Below, one piece after another: positions 45,530 to 58,000 of a stretch of 64,000 nucleotides of DNA. This DNA is from Salvia splendens. Taxonomy: Eukaryota > Streptophyta > Magnoliopsida > Lamiales > Lamiaceae. The position numbers were made by a program, and so were the translations under genes. Each line of letters opens with the position of its first letter. The first letter of the stretch is position 1. The notes beneath the pieces were generated by a model. The model saw only the letters and a list, made by a program, of their open reading frames with translations. It was not told the origin of the DNA and made no database searches. The stretch spans positions 11,510,001 through 11,574,000 of the forward strand of contig NC_056044.1 in assembly GCF_004379255.2 (NCBI RefSeq), in the 5' to 3' direction.

Positions 45530-46513
45530 TAGGCATGCACAACGGTTCCGAACCGCCGGTTCCGGTTCATGAACCGGCGATTCACGGTTGATCATATGCA
45601 TGAACCGGAACCGGCCCGCCAAGGGTCTCGGCGGTTCTGGTTCCGGTTCAAAAAACCCCGGTTCAAAAAACCGCCGGTTCATCATATGTATTTGTTAACT
45701 AATAAATAATAGTATACACATTGAAAGAATAATTCTTATACAAATTGTATAAACCTAACAATAATTATTATACAAATAAATATTTTCTATATACAAATCA
45801 TATTTCTCAATAATTCTTTATTTTTATCAATCAAGAATATATTTGAATAATAATTTTGTTTATATATATCATACAAAACATGAAGAAAAGTATAAGACAA
45901 AAGAAAGTTTTGTATCCCACATTGGAAAAAGATGAATGAATGCTCTAAACATGTAGTTATAAAAGAAAGTACTTCAACATATTTTGTCCCACGTCGAAAG
46001 TGGAACATTAAACATTCAAAGATGTCTCTATAAAAGAGAAACAACCAAGAATGATTTTGTCCCACATCGAAAGTGGAACATAAAACATTCAAGGATGTCT
46101 CTATAAAAGAGAAACAACCAAGAATGATTTTGTCCCACATCGAAAGTGGAACATAAAACATTCAAGGATGTCTCTATAAAAGAGAAACAACCAAGAATGG
46201 TTTCATAAATTTGCAAGCCCATCAAATATATATGGGCTATTACGAATTTCTTGTATTCATTTGTTTGTAAAAATTGATTTTAAATATTAAAATCAATTTT
46301 TATAAATAATTTTTTTTTAAAAAATCGGTTGAACAAGCGGTTTGAACTGTTGAACCGCCGGTTCACGGTTCACGCATTCTTCGACCCTGAACTGGCCCGT
46401 TGGAACCGACAACCCACCGGACGGTTCAAACCGCCAGTTCCAGTCCCGGTTTATGAACTGGCGGGCCCGAACCGGCGGTTAACCGTCGGGCCGGTTCGGT
46501 TTGTGCACACCTA
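45530..46513. mobile_element. hAT-like element related to the fold-back, TSD AGTTTACC
   Basis: The ends TAGGCATGCACAACGGTTCC and GTTTGTGCACACCTA are flanked by AGTTTACC (45522-45529 and 46514-46521). The body corresponds to the right arm of the element at 33628, with the 'aaagtggaacataaaacattcaaggatgtctctataaaagagaaacaaccaag' unit repeated three times. The inner inverted arm is missing, so this is a deletion derivative. Confidence 0.88.
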
Positions 46514-46619
46514 AGTTTACCTACCAACCAAAGTCCATGTGATGTTAGATTTCAAAAAAAAAGCGAATTCCTTCTTATTCCCGCCAAACCCTTTGCCGCG
46601 AAATATTGTAATTAAATCT

Positions 46620-46741
46620 TCCAAATATAATCCTCCGCCGCACTCCTTTTCACGACTCTCTATCACACACACTCTCTATCTCTCTTCGCGCTCTCTCTCT
46701 CTCTGTGAGACTGTTGCAGCTTCAGAACGAGGCCACCTCAG
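46620..46741 (+). promoter_or_regulatory. Probable 5' untranslated exon of the 47.5-kb gene
   Basis: A CT-rich, plant-leader-like stretch (ctctctctctctctgtgag at 46690-46708) ends at a good donor, CTCAG|GTACAC at 46741. A matching acceptor, TTTTATGTGCAAG, precedes 47489, upstream of the coding start. The hAT element at 45530-46513 ends only about 110 bases upstream, so it lies in the proximal promoter. Confidence 0.5.
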
Positions 46742-47527
46742 GTACACTCTTCCACACGAGTTCTACTAATCCTTTCGTTTGTGTCCGTCATTTTAAGGCT
46801 TACTCATTCCGTTAGGTTTCACCCGAAATCTTAAGGCTTTCGACTCACATTCGAAACCTGTTTGCTTTTCATTTCATATTTCGTGATACGCATCTGAATT
46901 CAAAAGCTTGTAAGTATGTTGCTATGCTCCAGATCTGACCCGTTATGCGGTCGAACTTTTTTTTTTATCAATTTCCGATTATGCTATGTCTTATAGTTGA
47001 CAGGCTGTTTTGGTTACTATGGTTTACTGATTTTGATTTAATCAATAGAGTTTTCAAGAGCTTCCTTGCTAGCTATTTTAATTTTGCAATATTTTTTCTT
47101 CCAAATTGGGTCTAGTGTGTGTTGGAGATGCCAATTAGGTATAGCTTTTCCCCAATTGGATTTCCTGTATCAGTCTTATGGGGTTTTTCTTCTGAATTGA
47201 ATATAAGTTTAGTTAATGCCACAACGATGTGATCAGTAATATTTATGTAGTATTACATTGTTTTATCGACTTAGATGTTAACTTTCTGTTCAATAATAAA
47301 ATATATTTGCTTGATTTAAACGTTTGCTAATTAATAAGCTAGTTTTCAATTTTAAGATACACTATAATCATCCCATTTTGCTCTGCCGTCATATTCTATA
47401 CCTGATTTTTTCGAATTGTTACTGAAATGGCTTCATTTGTTTGATGTCTGAGACTGATGTAGTTTTGCTTCTCCCTTTTATGTGCAAGATAGAAACAGAA
47501 ACATTTGTTGATATAATTCCTGCAATA

Positions 47528-50500
47528 ATGGAGCTGAGGAGTTGCAGTGGTAAGCATTTCATCCAAACTATTAGGGGAGGATTGGTCATTAAAGTTTGCA
47601 ATTCCAATGCCAATGGAAGGACAGTGGCTCGAACAAAGATTTTAAACGATGTATATGTCAGTGAAGATGCCAAAAGACTACAAAAGCCTCCTTCAGGTTC
47701 GATGTTGGATTATAAACCAGTGAAACTCGAACGTCCGTGTTTTATGTTGGCTACTAGGACAGTATGTGAAATAAAATCTGAACCTAGTGATGATGCTCCT
47801 AGTGTTGATGGGGATTCAGACAGTGAAGTTAGTGATGCTGTCACATTGTCACAGCTCAAGAATAGGTTATTGACAAAGAGAAAGAAGTCTATTCCCACTG
47901 ATGAGAAACCTGTGGAAGATGAATCTGATCTTAATGAGCCACTTATCAATTTGAAATCAAAGCATTTAAAGGCCACACGGGCTAAAAGGAGACGCCTGAA
48001 TCTAAGTGCTATTTCATCTGCAACCATTAAAGTAGCTATTAAATCTGAAGAGAATTTGGTGTCTGAAGGTTCTGAGCAAGCTGGTGGTGAACTAACTCCA
48101 CTTATTCGTGTCAAACTTGAGGCTCCAGATGCTGACCAATTAGGAAGCCACAATGAAATTCCTTTTGCCTCATCTACTGGTCAAAAGGAGGTGGTAAATC
48201 CTGTTCAGATGACAGTTCTATCTGAACATGACAGAAAAGTATTGTCTTTTGCCGTCGGATGTAAAGAGTGTCTAACTAATGAGATGTCTCATGATCATTT
48301 GGAGGATATTGAACCTATTTCCATTAAGAATGAAGGGAACGTCAGTTTGGGAACTCTGGAATCTGAATGCAAGAAGTTGCTGGGTGCTGCACTAGCAGAA
48401 ATCGCAAAGCCAAAAGAGAATCCAGATTCATGTTCTCCAGTAGCTTTTTTTTCTGATAATACAGATGCAGATGTGTCTTGTCATTCTAGTAGTTCTTCGG
48501 TTATTGAAGATATGCCTGATGAATGTAGTTCTAGTTTCCAGGTCCCTGATATACCTATTGATCATTGCATCACACCTCCTCAGGGATATAACTCAGTCCT
48601 ATTTGAGGGTGAAGCGGATGCACATCCTCTCTCTGAGCTAAATGATTCCCTGAGTAGCCCTGGAAAGAACCATGGCTCCAAACCAGGTTCCATTGAAACC
48701 TCAACTACTAAGGAAAATCCCACTTCCATGGATACTACTGTTGATGTGGAGAGACTTTCAACATCTTCCTTTGATACTGTTTTGAGGAATGACTTAGATT
48801 CTGAAGGTCAAACTGAAGATGAGTTATTGATACCTCTGGACAAGAAGAATTCAGAATATTCAGTAACTTGTACTGAAAATGAGTATTCTTTAGATGACAG
48901 AACTTGTGATAATGCTGAAACAATTTCAAAACCAGAGCAACACCAGTTTCCTGAAAGACTCTTTTCCACCCATAAGGTAACTATATTTTTCTGCATGATA
49001 TTTTCGCTATACACACTTGTCTGGACCATCTAAAATTTGATTGGTCTTTATCAACAGGCCTTGTCTCCATCTTCTCAAGAGCAATTGTGCTTGGTGATGA
49101 ATTCTGTTGAAATCGGGAGTGATGCTGATCAAAGTAGTAAGTAAACTAGTTCGAGTTTCTTGAAAGTATAATGTATGAAAGTATAGTATTCCTGACTTGT
49201 TTCCACTACTTGTGCTGCTATGTTGTCTTCTAATGTAGTATTATTTTCCCATATATTTCTTGACCATTCCCTTCAATGTTTGCAGTTAATTATGGATGCA
49301 AGGAGAAGCTCTTTGAAAATCAGACAGGAAAGAAGCCTTCATCTCTGAGATTAGAGGTTCGGGACGAAAAAAAAACCGTGAATCAAAGCCAGCGGAAATT
49401 CGTTATATGTCCCAGAAACATCAGAAAGAGATCACTGATACCCAAAGGCAACCTTGAGGGACCTCGTTTCTCACGTACTTTACCTAACCTCAGTACTGGC
49501 TGCACCTCTGTTCAAGGTTGTTCTGAAAGTGCTGTTGCATTCTCACAGAGACAGATGCATGACATGGAGTCTGTTGCACTAAAACTGATGAATGAGTTGA
49601 AGTCGATGAAAGACATTGTGGAACAAAAATTGCTTTTTGAGGCATACCGCAATGCTTCCTTAAAAAATGATGCCGATGAGGTATGTATGATGTCGGTTTT
49701 TAAATATAGTAGTATTAGGTATGGTTTTATCTGATAAAACTTCTATCAAACATTTTCGTACACTCAACGAAGAGTCACTTTAGTTGGAGAAATTCATTAT
49801 AACACTCAGCAACTATTGCTGCACCTAGCAGTATGTCTGCCTTGGATGATCATGATAATCTAGAAATGGTGTTGAAGAGAGGCATGCTATCACTCTTAAA
49901 AGTAGGAACTACTATTTGACTTCTAAATATTTTTGGTTTTCATCATTTGCGATGACCATAACTCTACAGTCTTATTAACTGATTTTGCCTCCAAGCTTCA
50001 TCTTACTTCCTTTATTGAAAAGGTACTCTAAATTTCACATATATTCGTGACTATCTTAGAAGTCTGGCTACCTGTACCTTGTGTTACCTCGAAAAACAGA
50101 CATCCAGTTTTCCGATTGTAATTCCTGGGCTGTGTCCTCTGTTCCAGTTAAAATAAACTACTATGTTAAGCTGGCCTCTTATGTACTCAACGCTGAGAAT
50201 GCTACACCCATCTAGAAAGCGTATGCTTTTTTTCTTTTCTTGAGCTAAGATTGTAGCATAGAAATTAGAGATGAAATGTCCCTATAACTTTTTTGTATGC
50301 ATTCCATGATACTTGACAAATGCAGCTGACCAGTAATGTTTGCCAAATGTCTTTTAGCTTTTGGTTCTACAAATATTGCTTTCTGCATCTTCAGTATGAT
50401 TTAATTATCAAGGCCACTAGTTTATATTGATGTTCTGATCATTAAAGCTGAGATAGTTACTACAAGTTCTTAATAGCTTATTGATCTTCTTGTTGGCTTT

Positions 50501-51065
50501 CATGCTTTTGAGTTCCTGAAAAATACATTATCTACATTACCATGCTAATTGATGTAGAAGGCCAAGTAGCTTAGATATGTTTCTTTCTTTTGACAGGTAA
50601 AATCAGCCATTGATAATGCTGTAAAAGCTGAAGAAAGGGCTAAAAAGTGGATGTCTATGATGGCCAGAGACTGCAACAGATTTTGTAAAATAATGGTCAG
50701 TCAGGTCTGTAATTCTCATGCTTTTGAAAGTCACGGTTTAACGATAAAAAAGTATTAAAACGATGTTCTGATAAAAGCAACTAATCACAAACACACTTGT
50801 GTTTAATTTGTTTCCCGAAGAAAGTACTGAAAAGATGACTTGTTGGTAAGTTACAAACTAGATATAATCTCGACTTAGGACATCTCCTGATTTAAATCTG
50901 TTGTGTTAGAAAATGACGGCGGACAGCACACCATCTTCAAAAGATAGTTTCCCGAAGGTGGAGAGGAAGATCATGTTTGCTGATGAAGCTGGTGGGAAGC
51001 TATGTCATGTCAGATTTTTTAATGGCAGCACTGCCTCTCCAGCTTCTGATGCTGTGGAACAATGA
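47528..51065 (+). CDS. Unrecognised plant protein with acidic, Ser-rich body and coiled-coil C-terminus
   Basis: Five coding exons (47528-48976, 49058-49136, 49286-49680, 50597-50704, 50910-51065) join with GT/AG borders into 728 residues. It starts MELRSCSGKHFIQTIRGGLV. The long first exon is hydrophilic, rich in Ser, Asp and Glu, with basic patches such as RLLTKRKKS and KATRAKRRRLNL that could act as nuclear signals. Exon 3 has KFVICPRNIRKRSLIPKGN and a helical stretch QMHDMESVALKLMNELKSMK. Exon 4 continues AIDNAVKAEERAKKWMSMMA, predicted coiled coil. The end is IMFADEAGGKLCHVRFFNGS. No catalytic motif was recognised. A nuclear role is inference. Frames in upstream ATGs (47444) lie inside the putative 5' intron. 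Confidence 0.82.
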
Positions 51066-51641
51066 GGCCATCTAATGCTTTCTGGTATACTTCGCATATG
51101 CTCGGTTTGAGAGAGAGATTTGGTGATTGCGTACGCCTGAGTATGGCTGCCAATCATACCGAAGATCATTCATATTCATGTTATTCAAGTTTCTTTGTAG
51201 CATATATACATTCTTACAATGGTAAATATGGGAGAAATGGTCATGACTTGTATTTTACCCTTGCTAGTTTGTATTGATATTGACAATTGGCATTGTAATT
51301 CACACAAAAATTAATCAGTTGCTCATATCAATAGGCCTTGGATGGTCCAATTGTTAACATAAATACTCTTAAAAATTAATTCCATTAGTTCCATTAGTTA
51401 AATGGTTACGGTGACGTGACGACGCATTTATGCTAGGTTGGAGGTGATGTATTTGACTCTCAATCCAAGTAGATTTATTTGTTAGTCAAAGGTATTGATG
51501 ATTTGAATATTAAAGCTCGATCACATAGCTAACTAGCAATTCACAGCTCATTCATATTCTCGAGTGATTTGCGGCCTCAAATCCACTTGTCAACACCCAT
51601 ATTTCAAGCTCGATGTTTAGAATAAGAAATCATTTGTCATT
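51066..51641. other. 3' flank of the 47.5-kb gene
   Basis: Contains the presumed 3' untranslated region (to about 51300). Nothing else distinctive is seen. Confidence 0.4.
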
Positions 51642-51646
51642 AATAG

Positions 51647-52453
51647 TGTTGGTTTCAGGGGATTACAAGAGATACAACCGGGCGTAATACTACCCAAAAG
51701 GAAGAAAAGGAGAAACTGAACTGAATGAAATTACAATTGGAAATTGAAACAACTGAACCAGTATGATAGCCGAGTCGAGGATGCCTCTTCCCGCAAGACG
51801 AGATACGCCCCGGTCGTCCCCAAAGGTAAAACGGCTACGTCTCTTTTGATGCAGCACCGCAAAGAGATGGAGAGAGCTTATGCTGTTATGCTTGTGAATA
51901 GTGTAGTATAGATGCATGGAGTGGCTAGCCTATTTATAGGCTCAGTCCACTTGGATTGCTGACTCTGCGGTGGTATAAAAAGATTAAGTTTGGGCTAGGG
52001 ACAAGCACCAAGCCCAAAGACCACCCAAAGATCCAAGTCCGGGACCAGGACCCGGCCCGGGCCCGCGACCTCGGGCTCGGGCGGGCGGCGGCGGCGCGCG
52101 CGTGTGGGCTCTTTCACCCATCTTGGTCCACTATAATTATTAAGTAACATAAAGTCACTTAATTTAAACACATTAAAAGATGTGTTAATCCTCCAATGTG
52201 CGATAATTAACACTAGTTAATTATTCCCTAAGCTCCAACTCCAAGCTTTAATTAAAAGCTAATTATGCCCAACTTTAATCCACTATTTCTCACTCACCGG
52301 GAATCGGATTTGAGAAAGTGAATATACTACATTTATCTACGTAAAATGTAGATCGACGCTATGTCATTTAATTTCACAAAATTAAATGTCTCGTCACATT
52401 TATTATTTGATCAAAATTCATTAACCGGGCATATTTAATCCATGATTTTTACA
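51647..52453 (-). mobile_element. Copia-type solo LTR, TSD AATAG
   Basis: Plus-strand ends TGTTGGTTTCAGG and GATTTTTACA, flanked by AATAG (51642-51646 and 52454-52458). A TATA-like box on the minus strand (gcctatttatagg, 51928-51940) suggests antisense orientation. It includes a very GC-rich patch at 52035-52105. A degraded relative surrounds the TRIM at 19.7-21.5 kb. Copia assignment is inferred from size and layout. Confidence 0.75.
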
Positions 52454-52458
52454 AATAG

Positions 52459-53044
52459 TTGAGACAAGAAATAGGTGATTTTTGGTGTGGCTTATATTGG
52501 AGTAGTTTACAACCCATCCAAAACTGTAGCATCAAGTATTGGAAGGACAAAAGTTCAATTTCATCGATCAATGTTGCTATGATCCGATAGTGGTTGCAGA
52601 TTCCCTTAAAACAATTACTAGAAAAAAAGGAGGATGATTTACTTGAAAATTGGAATAAGTTAAGGATAATTACAACACCAGAACTACTACAAGGATTTGT
52701 TAGGCATATATCAACAAAAGGTTCCTACTAAAATACTAACATTATCTTAGGAATAGTTAGGCATATATCAGCAAAAGGGTCCTACTAAAATATATGCTAA
52801 CATTATCTTAGTATATAATATGGATGGTTGGATCTAAAGAATGGACCACTAAGATTTAAAGTTTAAAACATATGAATGTCAATTTGCTCATAAAAGTGTC
52901 AACCTGAGTTAATATATACGAAAACTAAATACTCTTTTGTAAATAGATTGAAACTAGAAAGGTGCGTGTACGTGTTGGTATTGAATTGAATCCTTTTAGG
53001 TGACATTCGTTCGTTAATAGTGAGATACAATACGACATAAGTCA
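52459..53044. other. Intergenic sequence
   Basis: A short imperfect direct repeat (gttaggcatatatca.caaaagg.tcctactaaaat, at 52700 and 52759) is the only structure seen. No gene. Confidence 0.4.
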
Positions 53045-53311
53045 TACTCCCTCCGTCCCGGCTAAGATGACACTTTTTTTGGCCGATGAGATTTTATGAG
53101 TTATTAGTTAATGTTTTTAATTGGAGAGAGAAAATGTGGGTGTAACTATTAAAATAGAGAGAGAAAGAAAGATGAATATTTTAATAGTAGTAAGAAAAAG
53201 TGGATAGATGTATTAATTGGAGAGAGAAATTATTAAAAAAGGAAAAGTGTCATCTCATTTGGAACAAAATAAAAAGGAAAACGTGTCATCTTAAGTGGGA
53301 CGAAGGGAGTA
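53045..53311. mobile_element. Stowaway-like MITE
   Basis: Starts TACTCCCTCCGTCCCGGCTA and ends cttaagtgggacgaagggagta; clear inverted ends around AAGATGACAC / GTGTCATCTT. Non-coding. Confidence 0.8.
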
Positions 53312-54040
53312 GTAAAATTTATTTATCTACTACTACGATGAAATTAATTATAAGGGTGAATGTAAGATGGTTAATCATAAGATAGAATCTAATTTTGGCA
53401 CTATGAAGGTGGGCCAAGATACATTTACAAGAGCCGAGTTTTCAAGAAAATCGTAGCTAAAATAGAGATAATATTAGTCATTGTCTTTAACCACATGACA
53501 ATCGAACAGTCCCTTAGTTTTATTTTCCCAAATTCTTTTAACATGTCCCCTCTCTTTATTTTATGTGTGATAAATTAGTCCATGTCCAGATAAGTTTTAG
53601 TCCGGTTGGATACTAGTCAAACTGAAATTTGAAGTCCCATACCATTGTGGCATTGTGAATAATTTGATCCCAATTTTGATTACTAAAGTAGTTTATGAAA
53701 GAGAGGTTGCCCACAAAAGTAGTTGCTCTACAAAATGGAATGCGAAATTGCAACTTGTGGAGATTAGAGCTAGAGATATAGTGGGCGAGTCAATTATCGA
53801 AAATAGTGTTTCTGATTCTCAATTCATGTTTTCATTGAAATTTCCTGTAATAATTATATATACTACATACAATTATATGTTCGATTTCAACATCATTAAT
53901 TACTTGTTCGTTTAATTGTGTTTGACTAGTTGTATTTTTCACCTATATACTTGATACCTAAAATTAATTATTGTGGAGGAGAAGAGCATATCTATTACAA
54001 GTTGAATGAAAAATAATGATACACAAACAAGAAATTGAAA
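53312..54040. other. Intergenic sequence
   Basis: AT-rich, no gene recognised; the last part is probably the 3' region of the OVATE-like gene. Confidence 0.4.
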
Positions 54041-54412
54041 TCACAACATAAGTTGGTTGAAAATGTGTGTGAAAGCATGTATAATAACTTTGTGATGCAT
54101 TGTTGAGTTGAGGGAGAGGAAGGTCATGAGCAGCTGCTCCAGCTCTTTGGGGTGGAGGATCATCTCGGACATCGATTTCTTGAAATCCTCGTACGGATTC
54201 ACAGACTTCTTCACCACCACCACCACCACCTCCAAGCTCTCCTCCAACATCACCTTCTCCTCTCCTTCCTTGTTCCATTTTTTGGATTTCGGTTTGTGTT
54301 TTGTTGAAGCGTCGGAGGGAGTGGATGGTGGAGGGACGGGAGTGGCCGGGAAGGAAATGTCGAATGATTTGGAGTTGAGAGGGGAGAGCACCTTCTGAGG
54401 GGGTTTTACCAT
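54041..54412 (-). CDS. OVATE family protein, possibly truncated at the N-terminus
   Basis: OVATE proteins are plant transcriptional repressors acting on growth and organ shape. The frame contains PPPSTPSDASTKHKPKSKKW and the OVATE domain VVVVVKKSVNPYEDFKKSMS, EMILHPKELEQLLMTFLSLN and MHHKVIIHAFTHIFNQ at the C-terminus. It is short (123 residues). The same frame is open upstream of the ATG at 54412 for 43 codons (WKSDSYSFEQSSNGKIEKWQ) with no ATG, to a stop near 54540. An ATG at 54474 in another frame gives MAKSKSGKLSLSLLKICRPI and then stops. So either translation starts late at 54412 or a frameshift or intron separates the true N-terminus. Confidence 0.7.
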   Translation of the reverse strand: MVKPPQKVLSPLNSKSFDISFPATPVPPPSTPSDASTKHKPKSKKWNKEGEEKVMLEESLEVVVVVVKKSVNPYEDFKKSMSEMILHPKELEQLLMTFLSLNSTMHHKVIIHAFTHIFNQLML

Positions 54413-54612
54413 TGAATTGGACGACAGATTTTGAGAAGTGAGAGACTGAGTTTGCCACTTTTCGATTTTGCCATTTGATGATTGTTCAAATGAGTAAGAA
54501 TCAGATTTCCATATATATTGTTGTTTATATAATAATTATATGGCCGGCTCGGCTGCAGCTTGGAGGTGGTGTTGAGAGATGACCAAATCTCAGTGATGGA
54601 ATCACCTACACT

Positions 54613-54620
54613 TATTTATA
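54613..54620 (-). promoter_or_regulatory. TATA box of the OVATE-like gene
   Basis: TATAAATA on the minus strand, about 200 bases upstream of the ATG at 54412; the expected transcript start lies near 54585. Confidence 0.55.
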
Positions 54621-55050
54621 CCCTCACAGGAATTTCAGTGGTAACCTCATTTTGAAAAAATATTGGCGTTGCTCCAACCAATTTTCATACTTTAGCAATA
54701 TCTCATATAATCAATAAATAGTGGCATGATGAGTGAACAGAGAGGAAATATAAATATTAAGTGAGAAAAGATAAAAGAGAAAGGAATTTGATAATGCATC
54801 TTTTCAATACCAAAAAAAAACACACACACACACACATCTGAAAAGCAAAACAGGTATAGCGCGTAACAATTTTTTTAAAAGTGTGTATGTCTTGTATCCA
54901 TCAAATAAATTTTGTGAAATAATCATTCAAATTCGGATCTATACATGAACGTGAATGTGTGTAACTACATGCATATAATATACATACTACTAAAGCATTA
55001 CCAAAATCATCAATGTAGAACAGAGGTAAGATATTAGAAGCAACGTACAA
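54621..55050. other. Spacer between CTC1 and the OVATE-like gene
   Basis: AT-rich, with a CA repeat at 54818-54835. Presumably the 3' region of CTC1 and the promoter of the OVATE-like gene. Confidence 0.4.
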
Positions 55051-58000
55051 CTATATAGGTTCTTGAATTATGCTCCTAGCTTCTGCGAGCGTGTCTGTTC
55101 GACAAACACGCGTCGCCCAGATATTTAGCAATGGAGGAACATCGACATTTAGCTTGGAAAGGCATTCCTCCAACCAGGCTGTTTTTTCAGGATCCATAAA
55201 GCTTGCATCGACTCTCTGAAAATTAATATCAAATTCAAGAAAGCGAACTGGTTACACGAAAAGAGAAAAATGGAAAGAAAATTCAATTGCGAGAGCATAC
55301 CCAAGATATGGTGAGAAGAGCTTTGGTAATTAAGCTTTGAAGGTTATCCTCATCCGAACTGCTAAGTGATCTCTTTGACTCAACAACAAATTCAAGATCC
55401 TGGCATGAGGAATCGAACATGGAGCTACAATTTTTCACCATAATTCTGCCATGTCGCTCTAATGCTTGGTTTAGGCGGCTAACAGTGGAGATGTGTCGCT
55501 TCCCCTTGCCAGCCTTATATCCCATTAAAGTATGTTTGAGTGAATACTCCTCCAAATCTAAACCGAGAACGGTTGCAGCAATCTCAGAGTCCGCCCAACA
55601 ACAACAGGAGGATGAACCGTCATCTACATCACATTCAGATAGGGAGTTGAGAAGGAAATGGACCGCAATGAGACAAAAATTGCCTAATCTTATGGAAGAT
55701 TCACAGAACATACAAAACTCAAACTACTGATGGAAATATTAGCCCGGAAAAGGTTTTATTTAAACTTTGTTGGCAGAGGCCATCACACAAAGGAGTCAAA
55801 GAATAGTTCATAAAATAGACAGTATGACATGCGTCTTAGATTGCTTGAGCTAAGCAGAAACGCAATTCTCAATTGCTTGAATCAAATACTCTATTAGCCA
55901 AAAATTGGAAGCTATAATGAATTTAACTTTCTACAACTAAATGAGACCTAACTAGGTGCAAATTTTACATTTCAGCAGACCAGGTGAAACAACATTTTTG
56001 AGCCGAAGTGAATATGAACATTTCCAATGATTAAAACCATGTGATAGAAAAGGAAGTGGCACCTATGATAAAACCAGTTAATGGAATTCCAAAACCAGAG
56101 CGTATGGACTGAACACAGGACTGAAAAATCCCAGTACTTCCAGCTTTTTCTAGCACAAGGATATACATAGTAACAACCTGTGTCATCAAAGCCGTAAAGC
56201 ATTTTGCACATGAATAGTAGAAAGGAAAGACATAAGAGTAGATGGAATAGAACAATCAGAATGTAGCAAATTACAACAAGAGAATTATGAATCACCTTGC
56301 AACGGAATCGCATTGGCCTAAGCTCTGATAATTGCAGTGCATCGGATATCAATGCTATAGAAACAGTATCATGAGATGCAACAACATGTGAGTCTACTGT
56401 TCTGGATGCATCACTAAAGTCATGATTGTGGTGCTCCCTCATCAAGCTTGCATGGTCGACTGTGATGAAAGATACAGCTGTCATCATATACTTGTCCAGC
56501 TCACTGGGAAAAGAAACATATGTTAGCTAAAACATCTTTTGTAGAAACAAGAAGGAAAAAGTATTGAACTAATTCTAAGCATGGAATCGGATACACTCCT
56601 ACTAGAACATGATAAAAGAAAAGGTTCATTAACAAGGGAACCAAGAAAAGGTTCATTAACAAGGGAACCAAGAAAAGATAAGTAATTATACCCCTGCTAC
56701 AGCAAATGTGGAAATGGATTAAATTGTATTTTTGTTTTCCTGGATCTTAATAACCAGAGTTAAGAAATCAAAAAAGGAAAAAAGCCAGTGAATGACTCTC
56801 TGAACCAAAGTGATGACATATGCATGAGTTACGAATACGTACCTAAGTACAAGGACTCGGTGAAAGGTTGCATAAACATCTCTTCCCAACCCAATAGGAC
56901 AAAGTTCTTTGCTTCTATCACAGAAGATACTAACCTGAAGAACATATTAATTATGACCAAGTAAGATAATGGAAATGAGTGGATATTAAGTGAAATACAT
57001 GTATAGAACATACAGTATGATTGTCCAACAAAACATGGACACAGAAGCCAGTTTTTTCTCGAAGAAACATTAATTTTGAACCGTGACCACGACAGCTCCC
57101 AGGTTGTGCAAAAAAATCAACGCCGTGGCAATCATGAAAAGCCACTACAAGGCCACGCAAAGTTATTAGGTTCCCTTGAGGTAAAGGGTAGTCAGAACAT
57201 GAAGTTCCCGAAGATTGCATGGATGAATTTATCATCGACCCATTATGATCATGGATGCTAGATTCCCCCTCAAAAGAATACCTATGCTCATTAAAAATAC
57301 AACCCATCATCTTCATAAAATTCTCCAATAAATTTACAGCACTGGAGGGAACAAATATGTTAATGTCTGAATAACTCTCACTGCCCATGCTATTGCCAAT
57401 CAGACATGGAATTTCAAATTTACAGAAACCTTTGGTTAGCTCATCATCACTAACACGTAAATCACAATATGGAAATCCTTCAGGCAGATCAGCACTTTGC
57501 AGACCCTGGATAGATGACAATGTAAGACTCCGAAAAAAGGTTCCAGAACTAATGAACACTTTAGCGCGACTGACTTGATATTTTTCTTCTTTACAGCATA
57601 ACATATCTCCCTCCTCATGTTTAACAAGATAACAGCAACCAATTTTGAGTAGCTGCAAATTTTGGAAGATGCTTAAGTAAATAGCAAATAAACAAAATGG
57701 AAATTATTATATAACCTGTTAATGAACAACCAACATACTTCGTACTTGGAAAAGTAATCAGAGCCGAATTCCAGCAACACCTTTCTCATTGGTGGTGTGC
57801 AGCTAGAAACAACCTCACCACGATCACCGGCACAATGCAGCATTCCCACCCAATGATTGTTTTCTTCTTCACCAGTATTTCGACATGACAGTTCTATCCC
57901 ATTATTTGAACAACATCTGCGTTCTAAGCCACTTCCAGTATTATCCATACAGCAACTGTAAACCTGAAATGAAGTATGCTCACTTTTACATCTCTTAAGA

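Noticed and set aside
52035..52105. Possible CpG-island-type promoter
   Set aside because: It falls within a solo LTR with its own target duplication and no gene starts beside it.
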